Source: Streptococcus parasanguinis (GTDB lineage: Bacteria; Bacillota; Bacilli; Lactobacillales; Streptococcaceae). From it: a stretch of 64,000 nucleotides of DNA. The stretch spans positions 141,207 to 205,206 of the forward strand of contig NZ_JAHZPC010000003.1 of the NCBI RefSeq assembly GCF_019929185.1, written 5' to 3'. The notes under the pieces were generated by a model. That model ran no database searches. It saw only the letters and a list, made by a program, of their open reading frames with translations, and had not been told where the DNA came from. The stretch's first letter is position 1; each line of letters opens with the position of its first letter. Positions 47,225-57,464 of the stretch are shown piece after piece. The position numbers and the translations under genes were made by a program.

Positions 47225-48527
47225 ACTCATCTTCTGTATGCTCTGTCATGACTTGTAAGCGATAGGTTTTAGGCGATTTGCCACAGAGTTTGCGGAAAAC
47301 TTTGTAGAAATAGCCAACATTACTGTAACCGACCTTGTAGCAGATATCTTCAATACTATCATTGGTCGATAAGAGGAGCTGCTGGGCAGCCTTGATCCGC
47401 TGTTTGTTGAGGAGTTCTGCGAAAGTCGCATTGGTTTCTCGTTTAATCAATTGGCCTAAATAGACTGGATTGATAAAGAGACCCTGACTGATGTCCTTGA
47501 GTGACAGCTCTTTTTGGTAATCACGGCTAATCACTTGGAGGACACTCGCTACATTTTCATTCATCCGATAGTGGGATAAGAAACGGGACAACTCTTCCTG
47601 GATAAAGCCAATCATCTCGCTAAAAGTGGCAGTTTCTTGGACTTTCTTGACTACATCAGCTAAATTATCACCTTGCAGGTATTCAAACAAATGAAAGACA
47701 TCCATCAAAAATTGGATAAAGAGCTGCTTGGTCAGTGAGACCTTAGGGGTCTTCTCAAGGATCATTTTTTCTAACCAGTCCAGTTCTTCTAAGATCTGTT
47801 GGATATTTCCTTGCATGATCACCCGATAGGCCGGCTCGTAGTAATGGAAGACTTCTTCATCTTGATTGAGAGGGGTCGCCCCATAAAAGAGGCTCCGCTC
47901 TACTAGGTCCTTAAATTGATGAAAGCGCTCCTTATACGGAGGCTCGAAGACCTTCTGAATCATGGCTTCTTCTTCTTGATCCGAGATAAAGAGTTGAAGA
48001 TTTTGCCCAAGAACTTGATAAGACGAGCTGATAAAGCCTTTTTTCTCCTTAGCGACTCCAATCCACAATGAGTTCCGACCTGCGATATAGCGACAAAACT
48101 CTTCCTCAGAGATATCATCGTGAATCAAACGGTCGGCCAACTCTTGGCTTGGTTGCTGGATTTTATGCTGAATTTTTTCTAGGATATTGCCCATCTCCAC
48201 CTTATTGACAGGTTTGAGCAGGTAGTCTGCCACGCGCAAATTGAGAGCTGTCTTGACGTATTCAAAATCCTGATAGCCTGACATAATGATATAGGCAGCA
48301 TCTGGAATCAAATCCTTCATTTCAGCAATCATCTGAAGTCCAGTTTTCCCTGGCATATTGACATCCGTGATCACCACATCTACCGGATGCTCTCGCACAT
48401 AATCAAGGGCCTGGTCTGCATCTTCTGCAGTTGCGACCACCTCCATATTCCAGTGGTCAAAGGGGATTAATTTTTTTAACCCTTCTGTAATCATATACTC
48501 ATCGTCTACTAATAAGACTTTGTACAT
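47223..48527 (-). CDS. YesN-type AraC-family response regulator (EngR/TCS07-like)
   Basis: A 434-residue regulator. A receiver domain (1-120) has D55 in VVITDVNMPGKTG. A long middle region follows, and two AraC helix-turn-helices lie at about 335-430 (SLKDISQGLFINPVYLGQLIKRETNATF, SIEDICYKVGYSNVGYFYKVFRKLCGKSP). It probably activates the neighbouring N-glycan import and degradation genes. The ATG at 48527 follows AAGGAGACAG. By gene neighbourhood it matches the S. pneumoniae TCS07 regulator. Confidence 0.93.
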   Translation of the reverse strand: MYKVLLVDDEYMITEGLKKLIPFDHWNMEVVATAEDADQALDYVREHPVDVVITDVNMPGKTGLQMIAEMKDLIPDAAYIIMSGYQDFEYVKTALNLRVADYLLKPVNKVEMGNILEKIQHKIQQPSQELADRLIHDDISEEEFCRYIAGRNSLWIGVAKEKKGFISSSYQVLGQNLQLFISDQEEEAMIQKVFEPPYKERFHQFKDLVERSLFYGATPLNQDEEVFHYYEPAYRVIMQGNIQQILEELDWLEKMILEKTPKVSLTKQLFIQFLMDVFHLFEYLQGDNLADVVKKVQETATFSEMIGFIQEELSRFLSHYRMNENVASVLQVISRDYQKELSLKDISQGLFINPVYLGQLIKRETNATFAELLNKQRIKAAQQLLLSTNDSIEDICYKVGYSNVGYFYKVFRKLCGKSPKTYRLQVMTEHTEDE

Positions 48528-48537
48528 TCTGTCTCCT

Positions 48538-50184
48538 TTATTCATCTTGAATGGTTATCGTATAGGTCACTCCATGGTTAGATTGGGAGAAGACTTGGAT
48601 ATGGTAGCGATCTCCAAAATAGAGCAACATGCGTTCATGGACATTGACAATTCCGATGGACTGCCGACCACTCTTTTCTTCGATTTCTGAGCGTGGATTG
48701 CGATTGGCTAGCATCTCTTGAATGCTTTCTAGCTGTTCTTCTTTCATCCCGCGCCCATTATCAGTGATCAAGATGATGACCTGCCCTTCTCCTTGCAAGA
48801 CCTTGACACTGATTACATTGTCCTTGCGTTTATGGTCCACTCCATGCGCAAAATAGTTCTCGACTAAAGGCTGGATGGTGAATTTTGGAATCTTCATTTT
48901 TTCCAAACCTGGATCGATCTTAAAGCCATAGGCAATCGATTTGGGATAACGTACCATGCAGAGGTAGCTGTATTTGCGACAAAATTCGAGCTCATTTTCA
49001 ACCGTCGTCACTCGCTCGTCTGAGATATTATTGCGCAAGAGACTACTAAACTCATAGATAATATCGCCCAATTCATCCTGCTCTTGCATGACGGCATACA
49101 TCCGGATAAATTCCAGTGTATTGTACATGAAATGGGGATTGATCTGGGCTTGTAAGGCCCGCATATTGGCATCTTTTTGGCTGAGCTGCAACTGGTAGAT
49201 ATCCCGAATGTTCTTGTCCATATTGTCTAACATGGTATTGATCATATTACCAATGACCAAAAGTTCTTGGTCCTTGGTCGAAGTATCAATCCGACGTTCA
49301 CTATCGCCTTGACTGATCTGATTCATGGTATCGACCAAATCGAGGACTTGACGCCGGTAATTTTTGAAAATCTGCCGTAATAACAAGTACAGGATCAAGA
49401 AAATTAGGAAAGCAATGGAGAGAAAAGTGGTCAGGTTAGCTAGACCCTTTTTGACTAGATAACTTTCAGAAACAGCTACATCCACCTTGTAGCCATAGAT
49501 CGTGCTACGGGTTTGCCATTTAACATCTTTTGCTTGCTCCTTATCCCCTTCATGGTACATTTCTTTCCCAAAGGACGTGAAGATCCGCACAGCAACCGGT
49601 AGATCTCCTCTAGCATTGTCAATCGCTGCCGTCAAAATTTCCTGGTCCAGAGTCATATAAGCAATCCCAACTCCAGCACCCGTAGTCGGATCTGTCAAAG
49701 GAACCGGAATGGCTGTCGCAGGAGCCTTGTAATGGTCCGCTGAAACTTGCTTCCCCCCCTTCGATTGCCGGGTAGAGACAAATACTGTCTTGTAATCCGA
49801 CAAGGTGACATCGATGCCCTCGATGTTTTTATTGCTCAAATAGAGACTGTCAATATTCTTATGTAGGGACAATTGGATATAAGAAGGGAACTGGGCATTC
49901 AATCGCCAAGTCTCATACTCCGATGGTGACAAGGTAAAATAGCGATAAACCCCTTCTAACTTTGCAGGGTTTTCAACGAGACTACGCCCTTCTTGTGTGA
50001 CCCGCTGATAAGAGGTCTCGAGATCCGTCACGACTTCAGTCAAGACCCGTTGGGCAATCCGATCGGCTTCAGCTTGCTGGTTTTTCCAAGAGATCCCCGC
50101 TACGACGAGACCCATAATGGTCAAAATGACCACCATGACATAGGCGTAGAATTTTAAAAGCGTACTTAACCAGATTTTTTTCAT
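48538..50184 (-). CDS. YesM-type sensor histidine kinase (EngS/TCS07-like)
   Basis: A 548-residue kinase. Transmembrane segments at about 14-32 and 252-270 enclose an extracellular sensor domain. A HAMP-like region, the His_kinase motif QINPHFMYNTLEFIR with H351, and an ATPase domain with DNGRGMKEEQ follow. It senses a sugar-related signal at the membrane and phosphorylates the YesN-type partner encoded 10 bases downstream. Confidence 0.94.
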   Translation of the reverse strand: MKKIWLSTLLKFYAYVMVVILTIMGLVVAGISWKNQQAEADRIAQRVLTEVVTDLETSYQRVTQEGRSLVENPAKLEGVYRYFTLSPSEYETWRLNAQFPSYIQLSLHKNIDSLYLSNKNIEGIDVTLSDYKTVFVSTRQSKGGKQVSADHYKAPATAIPVPLTDPTTGAGVGIAYMTLDQEILTAAIDNARGDLPVAVRIFTSFGKEMYHEGDKEQAKDVKWQTRSTIYGYKVDVAVSESYLVKKGLANLTTFLSIAFLIFLILYLLLRQIFKNYRRQVLDLVDTMNQISQGDSERRIDTSTKDQELLVIGNMINTMLDNMDKNIRDIYQLQLSQKDANMRALQAQINPHFMYNTLEFIRMYAVMQEQDELGDIIYEFSSLLRNNISDERVTTVENELEFCRKYSYLCMVRYPKSIAYGFKIDPGLEKMKIPKFTIQPLVENYFAHGVDHKRKDNVISVKVLQGEGQVIILITDNGRGMKEEQLESIQEMLANRNPRSEIEEKSGRQSIGIVNVHERMLLYFGDRYHIQVFSQSNHGVTYTITIQDE

Positions 50185-50186
50185 CG

Positions 50187-50801
50187 TTAGGATACCAATT
50201 TTTCGTGGATATTTTGATAAACAGGGTCAAAGATATCATTGACAAAGAAATGCCAGACGCCGATCAAGACAAAAAAGAGAAGGGCTGGCATATAGTAGCT
50301 AATGACACCAAGTAGTGCTGTTCCAAGGATGAGCTTAAGAACTGGACGAATGTCCAGCAACATTCCGATCAAACTGAGCTTGATACTGTTGGCATAAGAG
50401 AGAGCAAAATGCACTTGCAATTTCAAATAAACGGCGTAAGCTAGAGGCGCAACCAAGAGGAAAACTAGATTAAACAGGAGAACCAAAATTTGGAAGAAAT
50501 TTAAGTGAGGAATCTGGACCATGAGGTACATGCCATAGAGGAGGATTCCTTCAATGGCAAAGAAGGTGTAAAAGACTTGATTAGCCGGAACCAGATTTTC
50601 TTTGAAGAGTTCCCAAGCGCGTGACCAATGGTAGTCTTTGTAGGTCATGCCATTTTCCGCATAGAGGCTCATGATAGTGGCACTGGCTGGTCCTACTCCT
50701 AGAAGAATGCCCCCACAGATCGTCAAGACCCAAAAAATCCCTGTTACCAGCATGGCAACATAGACTCTCGTAAAAATGAACTCGATGATTTTTCCCATCA
50801 T
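50187..50801 (-). CDS. YesL (DUF624) family membrane protein
   Basis: A 204-residue protein with five to six hydrophobic segments and the family start IIEFIFTRVYVAMLVTGIFWVLTICGGILLGVGPA. YesL proteins accompany YesMN systems and Lpl-type sugar importers and may modulate the kinase. It is the first gene of the two-component operon, with a cre site and TATAAT upstream. Two adjacent ATGs are possible. Confidence 0.92.
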   Translation of the reverse strand: MMGKIIEFIFTRVYVAMLVTGIFWVLTICGGILLGVGPASATIMSLYAENGMTYKDYHWSRAWELFKENLVPANQVFYTFFAIEGILLYGMYLMVQIPHLNFFQILVLLFNLVFLLVAPLAYAVYLKLQVHFALSYANSIKLSLIGMLLDIRPVLKLILGTALLGVISYYMPALLFFVLIGVWHFFVNDIFDPVYQNIHEKLVS

Positions 50802-50828
50802 TCAGCCTCTTTCCCAATTAGTTATTCT

Positions 50829-50857
50829 ATTATATCATAAAAATAAAACGCTTTCCT
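50829..50857 (-). promoter_or_regulatory. cre and promoter of the YesL-YesMN operon
   Basis: TATAAT (50829-50834) lies 17 bases from a weak -35 that is covered by a cre-like AGGAAAGCGTTTTA (50844-50857). CcpA binding would block RNA polymerase. Confidence 0.7.
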
Positions 50858-50920
50858 CATATTTGCATTAGTGAATTGAAATATTGATTTTCATTTCCAG
50901 GATTCATTTTCATAAAAACT

Positions 50921-50954
50921 TAAAAAGGCTCTGGAGATTCCTCCAAAGCCTTTT
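50921..50954 (-). terminator. Terminator of the N-glycan importer operon
   Basis: 13-bp arms with one wobble (50941-50953 and 50924-50936) are followed by TTTTTAAG on the minus strand, 16 bases past the lipoprotein gene. Confidence 0.88.
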
Positions 50955-50969
50955 CACACTACCTATTTC

Positions 50970-52451
50970 TTATTTTTTAGAAGCAAGGTATTCGTCGTAT
51001 TGTTTTTGCATTTCATCAAGCACTTTTTGGTAAGCACCTTCTGATTTCAATTTTTCAAGCATCTTAGGAACTTCTACTTCAGGATCCACAGTACCAGTAT
51101 TGATAGCACCTGCGAATTGGTTCAAAGTATTTGTAAGAGCTGTGATTTCTGATTTCACTTTATCTGTGTTAAAGATGAAGCCAAGTGCTGGAGATTCTTT
51201 TGCAGTTTCCAAGTCTTTCTTAGATTGTGCAATTTGTTCATCTGTTACGTTTTCGTTGATGTAAAGAATCCAGTTGTTACCAGTGTTCCATCCAGACATG
51301 TGAGTGTTTCCGTTGTAGCCATCCAAGACTTTCACACGGTTTTCTTTACCTTCAACTTTTTCCCAGTTCTTGCCTTCTGGTCCATAAACAAGGCCGTTCA
51401 AGAGTTCTGGATTAGTGTTCAAAAGGTTCAACACTTCCATTGCTTTTTCTTTGTTCTTAGAGTTGTTTGAGATAACAAAGTTAGCTACTTGAGTGGTGTT
51501 GTTCTTCTTGTAAAGTTCAGTAAATGGTTTGATGTCGATCTTACGGTTTGCTACACGAGTAAGCAAGCTGTTACCGTAGTCAGCTGGTCCTACTGTTTCT
51601 TCACGAACCAACCAAGTATCTTGAGAAAGGTCATAACCAGTATCGCTTGTTGCTACGTCTTTTGGAATGTATCCTGCTTCGTAGTATTTGTGAAGAGTCT
51701 TCAAGTTTTCTACATAACGAGGGATTGTGTAACGGTCAACGATCTTCGTAGTGTCACCTTTCAAGTCAACAACGAATGGAAGTCCATCAACAGCCACATA
51801 GTCGAAGTCATCTGAAGGTCCACCGTAGCTCTTGTTCATGGCAAATGGAACAACGTTTGGATCTTTTTCTTTAATGGCTTTCAAGACTGGTTCAAGAGAA
51901 GCATAGTCTTTGACGTTTGAGATGTCGATACCATATTTTTCAACAAGTGGTCCGTTGAAGGCAAAGTTTTGAGAAGATGCAACGTTGGCTGCTACTGGAA
52001 CAGCATAGATCTTGCCATTTACAGTGTTCCCTTTGATGTATGCTGGGTCAAGTGCTTTGTAAAGGTCTTTCCCTTCTTTCTTGTACAATTCTGTCAAGTC
52101 AGCATAGGCACCTTTTTGAGCATTGATAACGTAGTTGTTGGCAAAGGCAATATCATAGTTTTCACCAGATGAGATGATAACGTTCATTTTTTGTGCGTAG
52201 TCACCCCAACCAAGATATTGGATATCCAATTTTGCGCCAACTTTCTTTTCAATGATCTTGTTGGCATTTTCTAACAAGGTATCCAAGTTATCTGGTTTGT
52301 CACCGATTTGGTACATCTTGATGATTGGTTTACCGTCTTCAGTTGTTGCTGATTTCTTGTTGTTACCTGTAAGGCTTCCACAAGCAGCAAGAGTAGCTCC
52401 AAGAGCAATGACACTAGCAGATGCTAACGCGTATTTTTTCCAATTTTTCAT
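50970..52451 (-). CDS. ngtS: Sugar-binding lipoprotein of an oligosaccharide ABC importer (NgtS-like)
   Basis: A 493-residue solute-binding lipoprotein. The signal peptide ends in the lipobox LAACGS (cysteine near 24). A type-1 binding fold follows (KPIIKMYQIGDKPDNLDTLLENANK, YAVPVAANVASSQNFAFNG). It resembles the S. pneumoniae complex N-glycan receptor NgtS in length and setting. It captures the glycan at the cell surface for the two permeases encoded just upstream. No ATPase is in the operon, so a shared MsmK-type ATPase elsewhere is expected. Confidence 0.9.
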   Translation of the reverse strand: MKNWKKYALASASVIALGATLAACGSLTGNNKKSATTEDGKPIIKMYQIGDKPDNLDTLLENANKIIEKKVGAKLDIQYLGWGDYAQKMNVIISSGENYDIAFANNYVINAQKGAYADLTELYKKEGKDLYKALDPAYIKGNTVNGKIYAVPVAANVASSQNFAFNGPLVEKYGIDISNVKDYASLEPVLKAIKEKDPNVVPFAMNKSYGGPSDDFDYVAVDGLPFVVDLKGDTTKIVDRYTIPRYVENLKTLHKYYEAGYIPKDVATSDTGYDLSQDTWLVREETVGPADYGNSLLTRVANRKIDIKPFTELYKKNNTTQVANFVISNNSKNKEKAMEVLNLLNTNPELLNGLVYGPEGKNWEKVEGKENRVKVLDGYNGNTHMSGWNTGNNWILYINENVTDEQIAQSKKDLETAKESPALGFIFNTDKVKSEITALTNTLNQFAGAINTGTVDPEVEVPKMLEKLKSEGAYQKVLDEMQKQYDEYLASKK

Positions 52452-52530
52452 AAGAAAAATCTCCTTTATGTTATTTTCTTTTTAGACTAAGTTATGAGTT
52501 GAAAATCCTGTTGATTTTCAATGAACGATG

Positions 52531-53463
52531 TTATTCTTTCACACCACCGATGGTCAAGCCTTTTACAAAGTAGCGTTGGAAGAATGGATAGAGAATGGCA
52601 ATTGGCACTGTTGCCACAACCACCATGGCCATACGTCCTGTTTCCCGTGGGATGGATTGTACAGCTCCTGCCAATTGGCCGGATACCCCGACATTTTTAG
52701 CGATGTAATCCATATTGTTTTGGATTTGCATCAAGAGGTATTGCAATGGGTAAAGGTTGTCACTCTTAATATAGAGAAGGGCGTTGAACCAGTCGTTCCA
52801 GAATCCTAAAGCGGTGAAGAGACTAATAGTCGCAATCCCTGGTAAAGAGAGTGGCAAGCAAATTTGGAAGAAAATCCGTGTTTCACTTGCTCCATCGATA
52901 CGAGCAGATTCAAGAATGGCTTCTGGAATGGTCCGTTTAAAGAAAGTCCGCATCAAGATGATGTTGAATGGGCTAAGCAACATTGGGATGATCAAAGCCC
53001 CGATGGTATCACCCAATTGCAAGAGTTGAGTGGTAACAATATAGCCCGGTACCAACCCTGCACTAAAGAGCATACTAAGGAGTGAAAATACAGTAAAGAA
53101 CTTGCGGTATTTAAAGGTACTCCGTGAGATAGCATAAGCATAGGTTGTTGTGATAAAGACATTACATGCTGTTCCCACAATAGTCACAAACAAGGTAATG
53201 AAGAGGGCTTGCAAGATTTTTTCTTTGAACTGTACCAAGAAAAGGTAACCATCAAATCCAAATTTTGCTGGCCAGAATTGGAATCCATGGACTGCCAAAC
53301 TTTGTTCGTCTGTCAAAGAGATCATGACAACGAAGATGAAGGGAAGTACACAGGTCAATCCGACTAAGGTCAACAACAAGGTAAAGAAGAAGTTGCTCTT
53401 CTTACTGAAAGAATGGATCCCGACATTATCAATTTTTTCTTTTTGAATGGTTGATTTTTTCAT
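52531..53463 (-). CDS. ngtP2: ABC importer permease, LplC-type (NgtP2-like)
   Basis: A 310-residue permease with six transmembrane helices and the EAA loop ESARIDGASETRIFFQICLPLSLPGIATI (about 200). It ends VKGLTIGGVKE, typical of the CarB/LplC branch. The start MKKSTIQKEK follows GAAAGGAGGATC and lies 13 bases after the first permease gene. Confidence 0.94.
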   Translation of the reverse strand: MKKSTIQKEKIDNVGIHSFSKKSNFFFTLLLTLVGLTCVLPFIFVVMISLTDEQSLAVHGFQFWPAKFGFDGYLFLVQFKEKILQALFITLFVTIVGTACNVFITTTYAYAISRSTFKYRKFFTVFSLLSMLFSAGLVPGYIVTTQLLQLGDTIGALIIPMLLSPFNIILMRTFFKRTIPEAILESARIDGASETRIFFQICLPLSLPGIATISLFTALGFWNDWFNALLYIKSDNLYPLQYLLMQIQNNMDYIAKNVGVSGQLAGAVQSIPRETGRMAMVVVATVPIAILYPFFQRYFVKGLTIGGVKE

Positions 53464-53476
53464 ACGATCCTCCTTT

Positions 53477-54406
53477 CTAGAAGAGAGCGGAATTCTTATC
53501 AATGCGGCGAGCAAAGATATTGGAGATCAAGACAAGGATCAGTCCGACAACCGATTGGTAAAGACCGGCTGCTGCTGTCATCCCGATATCCCCTGACTTG
53601 GTCAAACCGTTGTAGACATAAACATCAATAACATTGGTCACACTATAGAGCGCACCAGCATTATGCGGGATTTGGTAGAAGAGACCGAAGTCTGCGCGGA
53701 AGATATTTCCGACTGCAAGAATAGTCAAGACCGTAATCAAGGAAGACAACTGAGGAATGGTGATGTTGCGAATGCGTTGCCACTTAGACGCACCATCCAC
53801 GGTCGCTGCTTCATAGTATGTTGGGTCAATTCCCATGATAGTTGCATAGTACATGACACTACTATAACCAAAGCCTTTCCAAATTCCTAAGAAGAGGAGA
53901 AGCGCTGGCCAGATCCACAATTCTGAATAGAAATTGATGGCCTTCATGCCAAGTGAAGTTAAGATGTGGTTGACCAATCCTTTGTCCACGTTCAGGAAGG
54001 CATCGGTGAAGAAGCTGATGATAACCCATGATAGGAAGTATGGGAAGAGCATGGAGGTTTGAAGCACCTTGACCACTCTTTTTGATCTCAACTCACTAAA
54101 GATGATGGCGATCCCAACGGAAACAATCAATCCTAAGAAGATAAATCCTAAGTTGTACAAGACCGTATTTCTTGTAATAATGTAGGCATCTTTGGAACTA
54201 AAGAGGAACTTGAAGTTGTCAAAACCAACCCATTTACTCTTCATGACACTGTCGATGAAGCCTTCTCCTGTAATATGATAGTCCTTAAATGCTACGATAT
54301 TCCCAAAAACCGGAATATAGAAGAATAAGATTAACCACGCTGCACCAGGTAAGACCATTAAAAGAAAAATGAAATTTTCTCTCAGAGTCCTTACAAACTT
54401 TTTCAT
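53477..54406 (-). CDS. ngtP1: ABC importer permease, LplB-type (NgtP1-like)
   Basis: A 309-residue permease with six helices. The EAA loop is EAATVDGASKWQRIRNITIPQLSSLITVL (about 198). It pairs with the LplC-type permease to form the channel. It is the first gene of the importer operon, with a near-consensus promoter and a cre site overlapping the start of transcription. Confidence 0.94.
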   Translation of the reverse strand: MKKFVRTLRENFIFLLMVLPGAAWLILFFYIPVFGNIVAFKDYHITGEGFIDSVMKSKWVGFDNFKFLFSSKDAYIITRNTVLYNLGFIFLGLIVSVGIAIIFSELRSKRVVKVLQTSMLFPYFLSWVIISFFTDAFLNVDKGLVNHILTSLGMKAINFYSELWIWPALLLFLGIWKGFGYSSVMYYATIMGIDPTYYEAATVDGASKWQRIRNITIPQLSSLITVLTILAVGNIFRADFGLFYQIPHNAGALYSVTNVIDVYVYNGLTKSGDIGMTAAAGLYQSVVGLILVLISNIFARRIDKNSALF

Positions 54407-54444
54407 TTAACTCCCCCCTTTGAGCCTTGAGCGTGTTTTTGCTT

Positions 54445-54493
54445 TGGTAGCGTTTACAATACTTATTATAAGATAGCCATTTTCTATTTTCAA
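54445..54493 (-). promoter_or_regulatory. Promoter and cre of the N-glycan importer operon
   Basis: TTGAAA (54488-54493), 17 bases, TATAAT (54465-54470). A cre TGTAAACGCTACCA (54445-54458) covers the early transcribed region. Confidence 0.85.
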
Positions 54494-54504
54494 ACTCCTA
54501 ATTA

Positions 54505-54518
54505 TAGAAAAAATTCTA
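54505..54518 (-). promoter_or_regulatory. Dyad upstream of the importer promoter, candidate regulator site
   Basis: TAGAA-TTTT-TTCTA, 11 bases above the -35 box, is where an activator of the AraC type would bind. Assignment to the YesN-type regulator is by position only. Confidence 0.4.
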
Positions 54519-54537
54519 CAAATTTATGACATAGCTT

Positions 54538-54595
54538 TAAAATAGGAGTAGAAAAGGGCGATTGTAAACACAGCTCCTCTTCTACTCCTATCCAC
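54538..54595 (-). terminator. Terminator of the glycosidase operon
   Basis: A perfect 12-base stem (54580-54591 with 54542-54553), extended inward, is followed by TTTTAAAG on the minus strand, 36 bases after the GH20 gene. Confidence 0.75.
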
Positions 54596-54631
54596 CATGG
54601 ATAAGACATCTGTCATCCAACTTGGCATTTT

Positions 54632-56512
54632 TTACGTTGTATAAATAGTTGAGGCGGTCGCAATGGTATGCCACTGGTTAGCTGTTGTTGCTGCGAAATC
54701 CTTGTCTGCGTAGAAATCGTTGAATGGCAAAATCTCTACTTCTAGTTCATCGATACGTGAGATGGAACCAGCTAGATAGTCCTCCATACGGCTTTCTGCG
54801 CGCTTGATCCGTTGCAAAAGCCCACCCATACGGATGTCCACTGTATCCAAACCAAAGACCTTGTTTTCTTTCAACCATTGCTGGCTAAAGAGCTTGTTAA
54901 AGGTTTCAATCTGGCTTCTTAATTTTGGTAATTCTTCCCTAGCAATTTGTTGCAAGCTCTCTTTATCACCTGTTTGATAGGCTTGACGAATGCGTCGTCC
55001 CACATCAACCTTGCCACTTAAAATAGCATTCAACTGGGCTTGAGTTTCAAAAAGATAAGCATAGGCTCCAGCTTTTTCTTTAATGTCAGAAAGAGTCTCA
55101 GCTGCCTGGGCAAAGTGAGGCTTGTCCTGTTCAGGAGTCATGTGCTTATCAAGAATTGGGCAAAGAACATCCTGATAAAAGACATAGCGGTTGGGATTGA
55201 TACCACTTAGATTTCCTGGTAGATCTGGTAAGAGGTTTGCAAGATCAAGCTGCATAAAGTCCTCAACCGATAAACCTGTATTGGTCTTGAAGTGAGCAGA
55301 TAAACGCTCTAAATCATTTCGATAGCTGAGTTCTGCCCAGATTTGTAGACTTGGCAGAATAGAGAACTGAGCTGTTTCACCACCATTATCTCCCCAACCC
55401 GTCACAATGACTTCCTTGATCTGATTAGCACGGCAGGCTTTGTTAGCTTCGACAGCGATGAGACGACTGAAATGGTTGTGTGGTGTGAAACCAATCCACT
55501 TCCAAGCACCACCTGCAAAGGCAATATCCTGGCTAATCTTGTGGTGATTACCGAAGTTACGGTTGTATTTTTCTTCGCTATCCTGATAATAATCCCAGTA
55601 AACCAAGGTCACACGGTCTTTGAGACGGTCAAGATAAACACGAGTTTCTTCTGGAATTTCGACATCACGGTCGTACTGGCCATCTGCTGACATGATTTTG
55701 AAGAACATATCGCTCCACATCTGGCAGTGGAAACCATACTTGTCTGCAATATCCAGCACACGCTCCAAATGTTGACACATGAGGAGGCTACGGTCCACAA
55801 CACCATTTAAGATGAGATAGCGTCCCAAACCAACCAAGTGGGCTTCGTCCATGCCGATATTGACCTTGCGTGTTTGGAGCTTAGACAAAGTCGCAAACAT
55901 GCCGTCAATCAGGTCATAAACTTTTTCTTCACCGATAAGGAGAATGTCCTCTACATCGCGGAGTTGCTGGACTTCTTTGACACCCCACTTGACAAAAGCT
56001 GACAAGTGGGCCAAGGTCTGGATACATGGTACAAAGGTCATGTCAAACTGCTGGGCGTAGGCTTCAATTTCCTGTAATTCTTCAGCTGAATAAGCCCCGC
56101 GGAAATAACCAAAATAAGGTTGCCCTTCAATCTGATAGGTGTCTTCCATGTAGAGCTCAAAGGTTGAATAACCCATCAGAGCCAAGACTTCAATCATCTG
56201 CTTGGCTGATGCAACATTTAGAACTGCATTTCGCGAACAGTCCGCCATGTAGGCTAAATCTTCATAAGCCGCTTGTTCTTCAATCTCTACCTTATCACCT
56301 TCTACCAAATCTGTTGCGAGAACAGACAAGGCGCGATAGAGTTGGTGAGGTTTGCGATAAGTCAATTGATAGCTTCCGCCCTCACCCTTGATAGAAATAG
56401 AAGCTTGGTCAGACTGAGTGACTGCCACTTCTACATCTGGTAGAGAAATGTGATGTTTTAATGCTTCGATAGCTTGGGCTTGTTTGGGACTAAGTCCTGT
56501 AAAACTTACCAT
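54632..56512 (-). CDS. GH20 beta-N-acetylhexosaminidase (GH20C-like)
   Basis: A 626-residue cytoplasmic hexosaminidase without signal peptide. The catalytic pair is in [14 protein letters not shown] (about 240), and [14 protein letters not shown] and [13 protein letters not shown] line the active site. It should remove terminal GlcNAc/GalNAc from imported glycans. It resembles S. pneumoniae GH20C, from the locus that also holds GH38, GH125 and GH92 genes. The start MVSFTGLS overlaps the ROK stop and uses GGAGGAAAACC inside that gene. Confidence 0.95.
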   Translation of the reverse strand: MVSFTGLSPKQAQAIEALKHHISLPDVEVAVTQSDQASISIKGEGGSYQLTYRKPHQLYRALSVLATDLVEGDKVEIEEQAAYEDLAYMADCSRNAVLNVASAKQMIEVLALMGYSTFELYMEDTYQIEGQPYFGYFRGAYSAEELQEIEAYAQQFDMTFVPCIQTLAHLSAFVKWGVKEVQQLRDVEDILLIGEEKVYDLIDGMFATLSKLQTRKVNIGMDEAHLVGLGRYLILNGVVDRSLLMCQHLERVLDIADKYGFHCQMWSDMFFKIMSADGQYDRDVEIPEETRVYLDRLKDRVTLVYWDYYQDSEEKYNRNFGNHHKISQDIAFAGGAWKWIGFTPHNHFSRLIAVEANKACRANQIKEVIVTGWGDNGGETAQFSILPSLQIWAELSYRNDLERLSAHFKTNTGLSVEDFMQLDLANLLPDLPGNLSGINPNRYVFYQDVLCPILDKHMTPEQDKPHFAQAAETLSDIKEKAGAYAYLFETQAQLNAILSGKVDVGRRIRQAYQTGDKESLQQIAREELPKLRSQIETFNKLFSQQWLKENKVFGLDTVDIRMGGLLQRIKRAESRMEDYLAGSISRIDELEVEILPFNDFYADKDFAATTANQWHTIATASTIYTT

Positions 56513-57375
56513 TGGTTTTCCTCCTGTAACCAGTTGACAAGGGCACCGTAGAGATTGGCATCTGCCTGATAGGTGCATGCTTGGATCACTGGCGCAATTG
56601 TATATTCTTCATATTTTTCCACAAAAGCGTCTACTGCTTTTTGCACCCCTTTGATAAACTCAGGATTTTGGCTAATAGAACCACCTAGGCTAATGACATC
56701 AGGGTCGATCAGGTACTGAATATTGAGTAGTCCTTGAGCTAGATTACGATTCATCCGCTCAATGGCTTCTTGGCAAAGGCTATTGCCGGCTGCAGCCTCT
56801 TGGTACACCTTGCGGCCATCCCAATCGGTTTGACCAGATTTTTCGATGACATAGCGAACCATGTTCCCTGTAGAAGCTAGTTGCGACCAGTTGTTAAGTT
56901 TTTCTGCTGGTTCGATGGTTGTCATGTAGCCAAACTCACCACCCAAACCATGGCGGCCACGGTGAAGCTTACCATTGATAATCATAGCCCCACCAATCCC
57001 TGTGCCAATGACAACACAGGCTGCATTTTCAATCTCAGGATGAGCCAGCAGTTCACTAAGTCCAACACAGTTGGCATCATTTTCTAGATGGACAGGGAGT
57101 TGGTGATGAGCAAGCGCTTCATACCATGAAAAACCATGGATGTAAGGAATGGCACTGATCCCCTCAATCACCCCGGTTTCTTGATTGACTGCACCTGGCA
57201 CACTCATGGCAATCCCACGATAGTCCTGTTCTGACAAGCGTTGGTCTAACCAAGCCAATAAATCTTCTAGAGTTTCTGGAGTTGGGGTGCTGGTCTTATC
57301 TAAAATCTTTCCATCAGGAGTTAGACTAGCAAACTTAATGCCAGTCCCTCCGATATCAATGGTCGCAATGGTCAT
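56506..57375 (-). CDS. ROK family sugar kinase
   Basis: A 289-residue ROK protein: [16 protein letters not shown] (phosphate 1), [15 protein letters not shown] (sugar site with the catalytic Asp), [34 protein letters not shown]. The zinc cysteines of classic ROK glucokinases are absent, as in some streptococcal members. It lies between glycosidase genes, so it probably phosphorylates a released sugar such as mannose. The ATG at 57375 follows AGGTGAAAG. Confidence 0.93.
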   Translation of the reverse strand: MTIATIDIGGTGIKFASLTPDGKILDKTSTPTPETLEDLLAWLDQRLSEQDYRGIAMSVPGAVNQETGVIEGISAIPYIHGFSWYEALAHHQLPVHLENDANCVGLSELLAHPEIENAACVVIGTGIGGAMIINGKLHRGRHGLGGEFGYMTTIEPAEKLNNWSQLASTGNMVRYVIEKSGQTDWDGRKVYQEAAAGNSLCQEAIERMNRNLAQGLLNIQYLIDPDVISLGGSISQNPEFIKGVQKAVDAFVEKYEEYTIAPVIQACTYQADANLYGALVNWLQEENQW

Positions 57376-57392
57376 TGCTTTCACCTGCAAAA

Positions 57393-57429
57393 GGAGCGAA
57401 TCAGCAGTTGGTTCTTACTTTTTCGCTCC
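57393..57429 (-). other. Hairpin between the GH38 and ROK genes
   Basis: An 8-bp stem GGAGCGAA/TTCGCTCC (57422-57429 with 57393-57400) is followed by TTTTG. A weak terminator or attenuator could lower expression of ROK and GH20 relative to GH38. Confidence 0.5.
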
Positions 57430-57464
57430 TCCTTTCCTTTTATTGTTTCTTCAGCTGCAACCAG

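Noticed and set aside
47246..47431. Small minus-strand frame inside the YesN-type regulator gene
   Set aside because: It is an alternative frame of the regulator's DNA-binding domain, with no supporting site.
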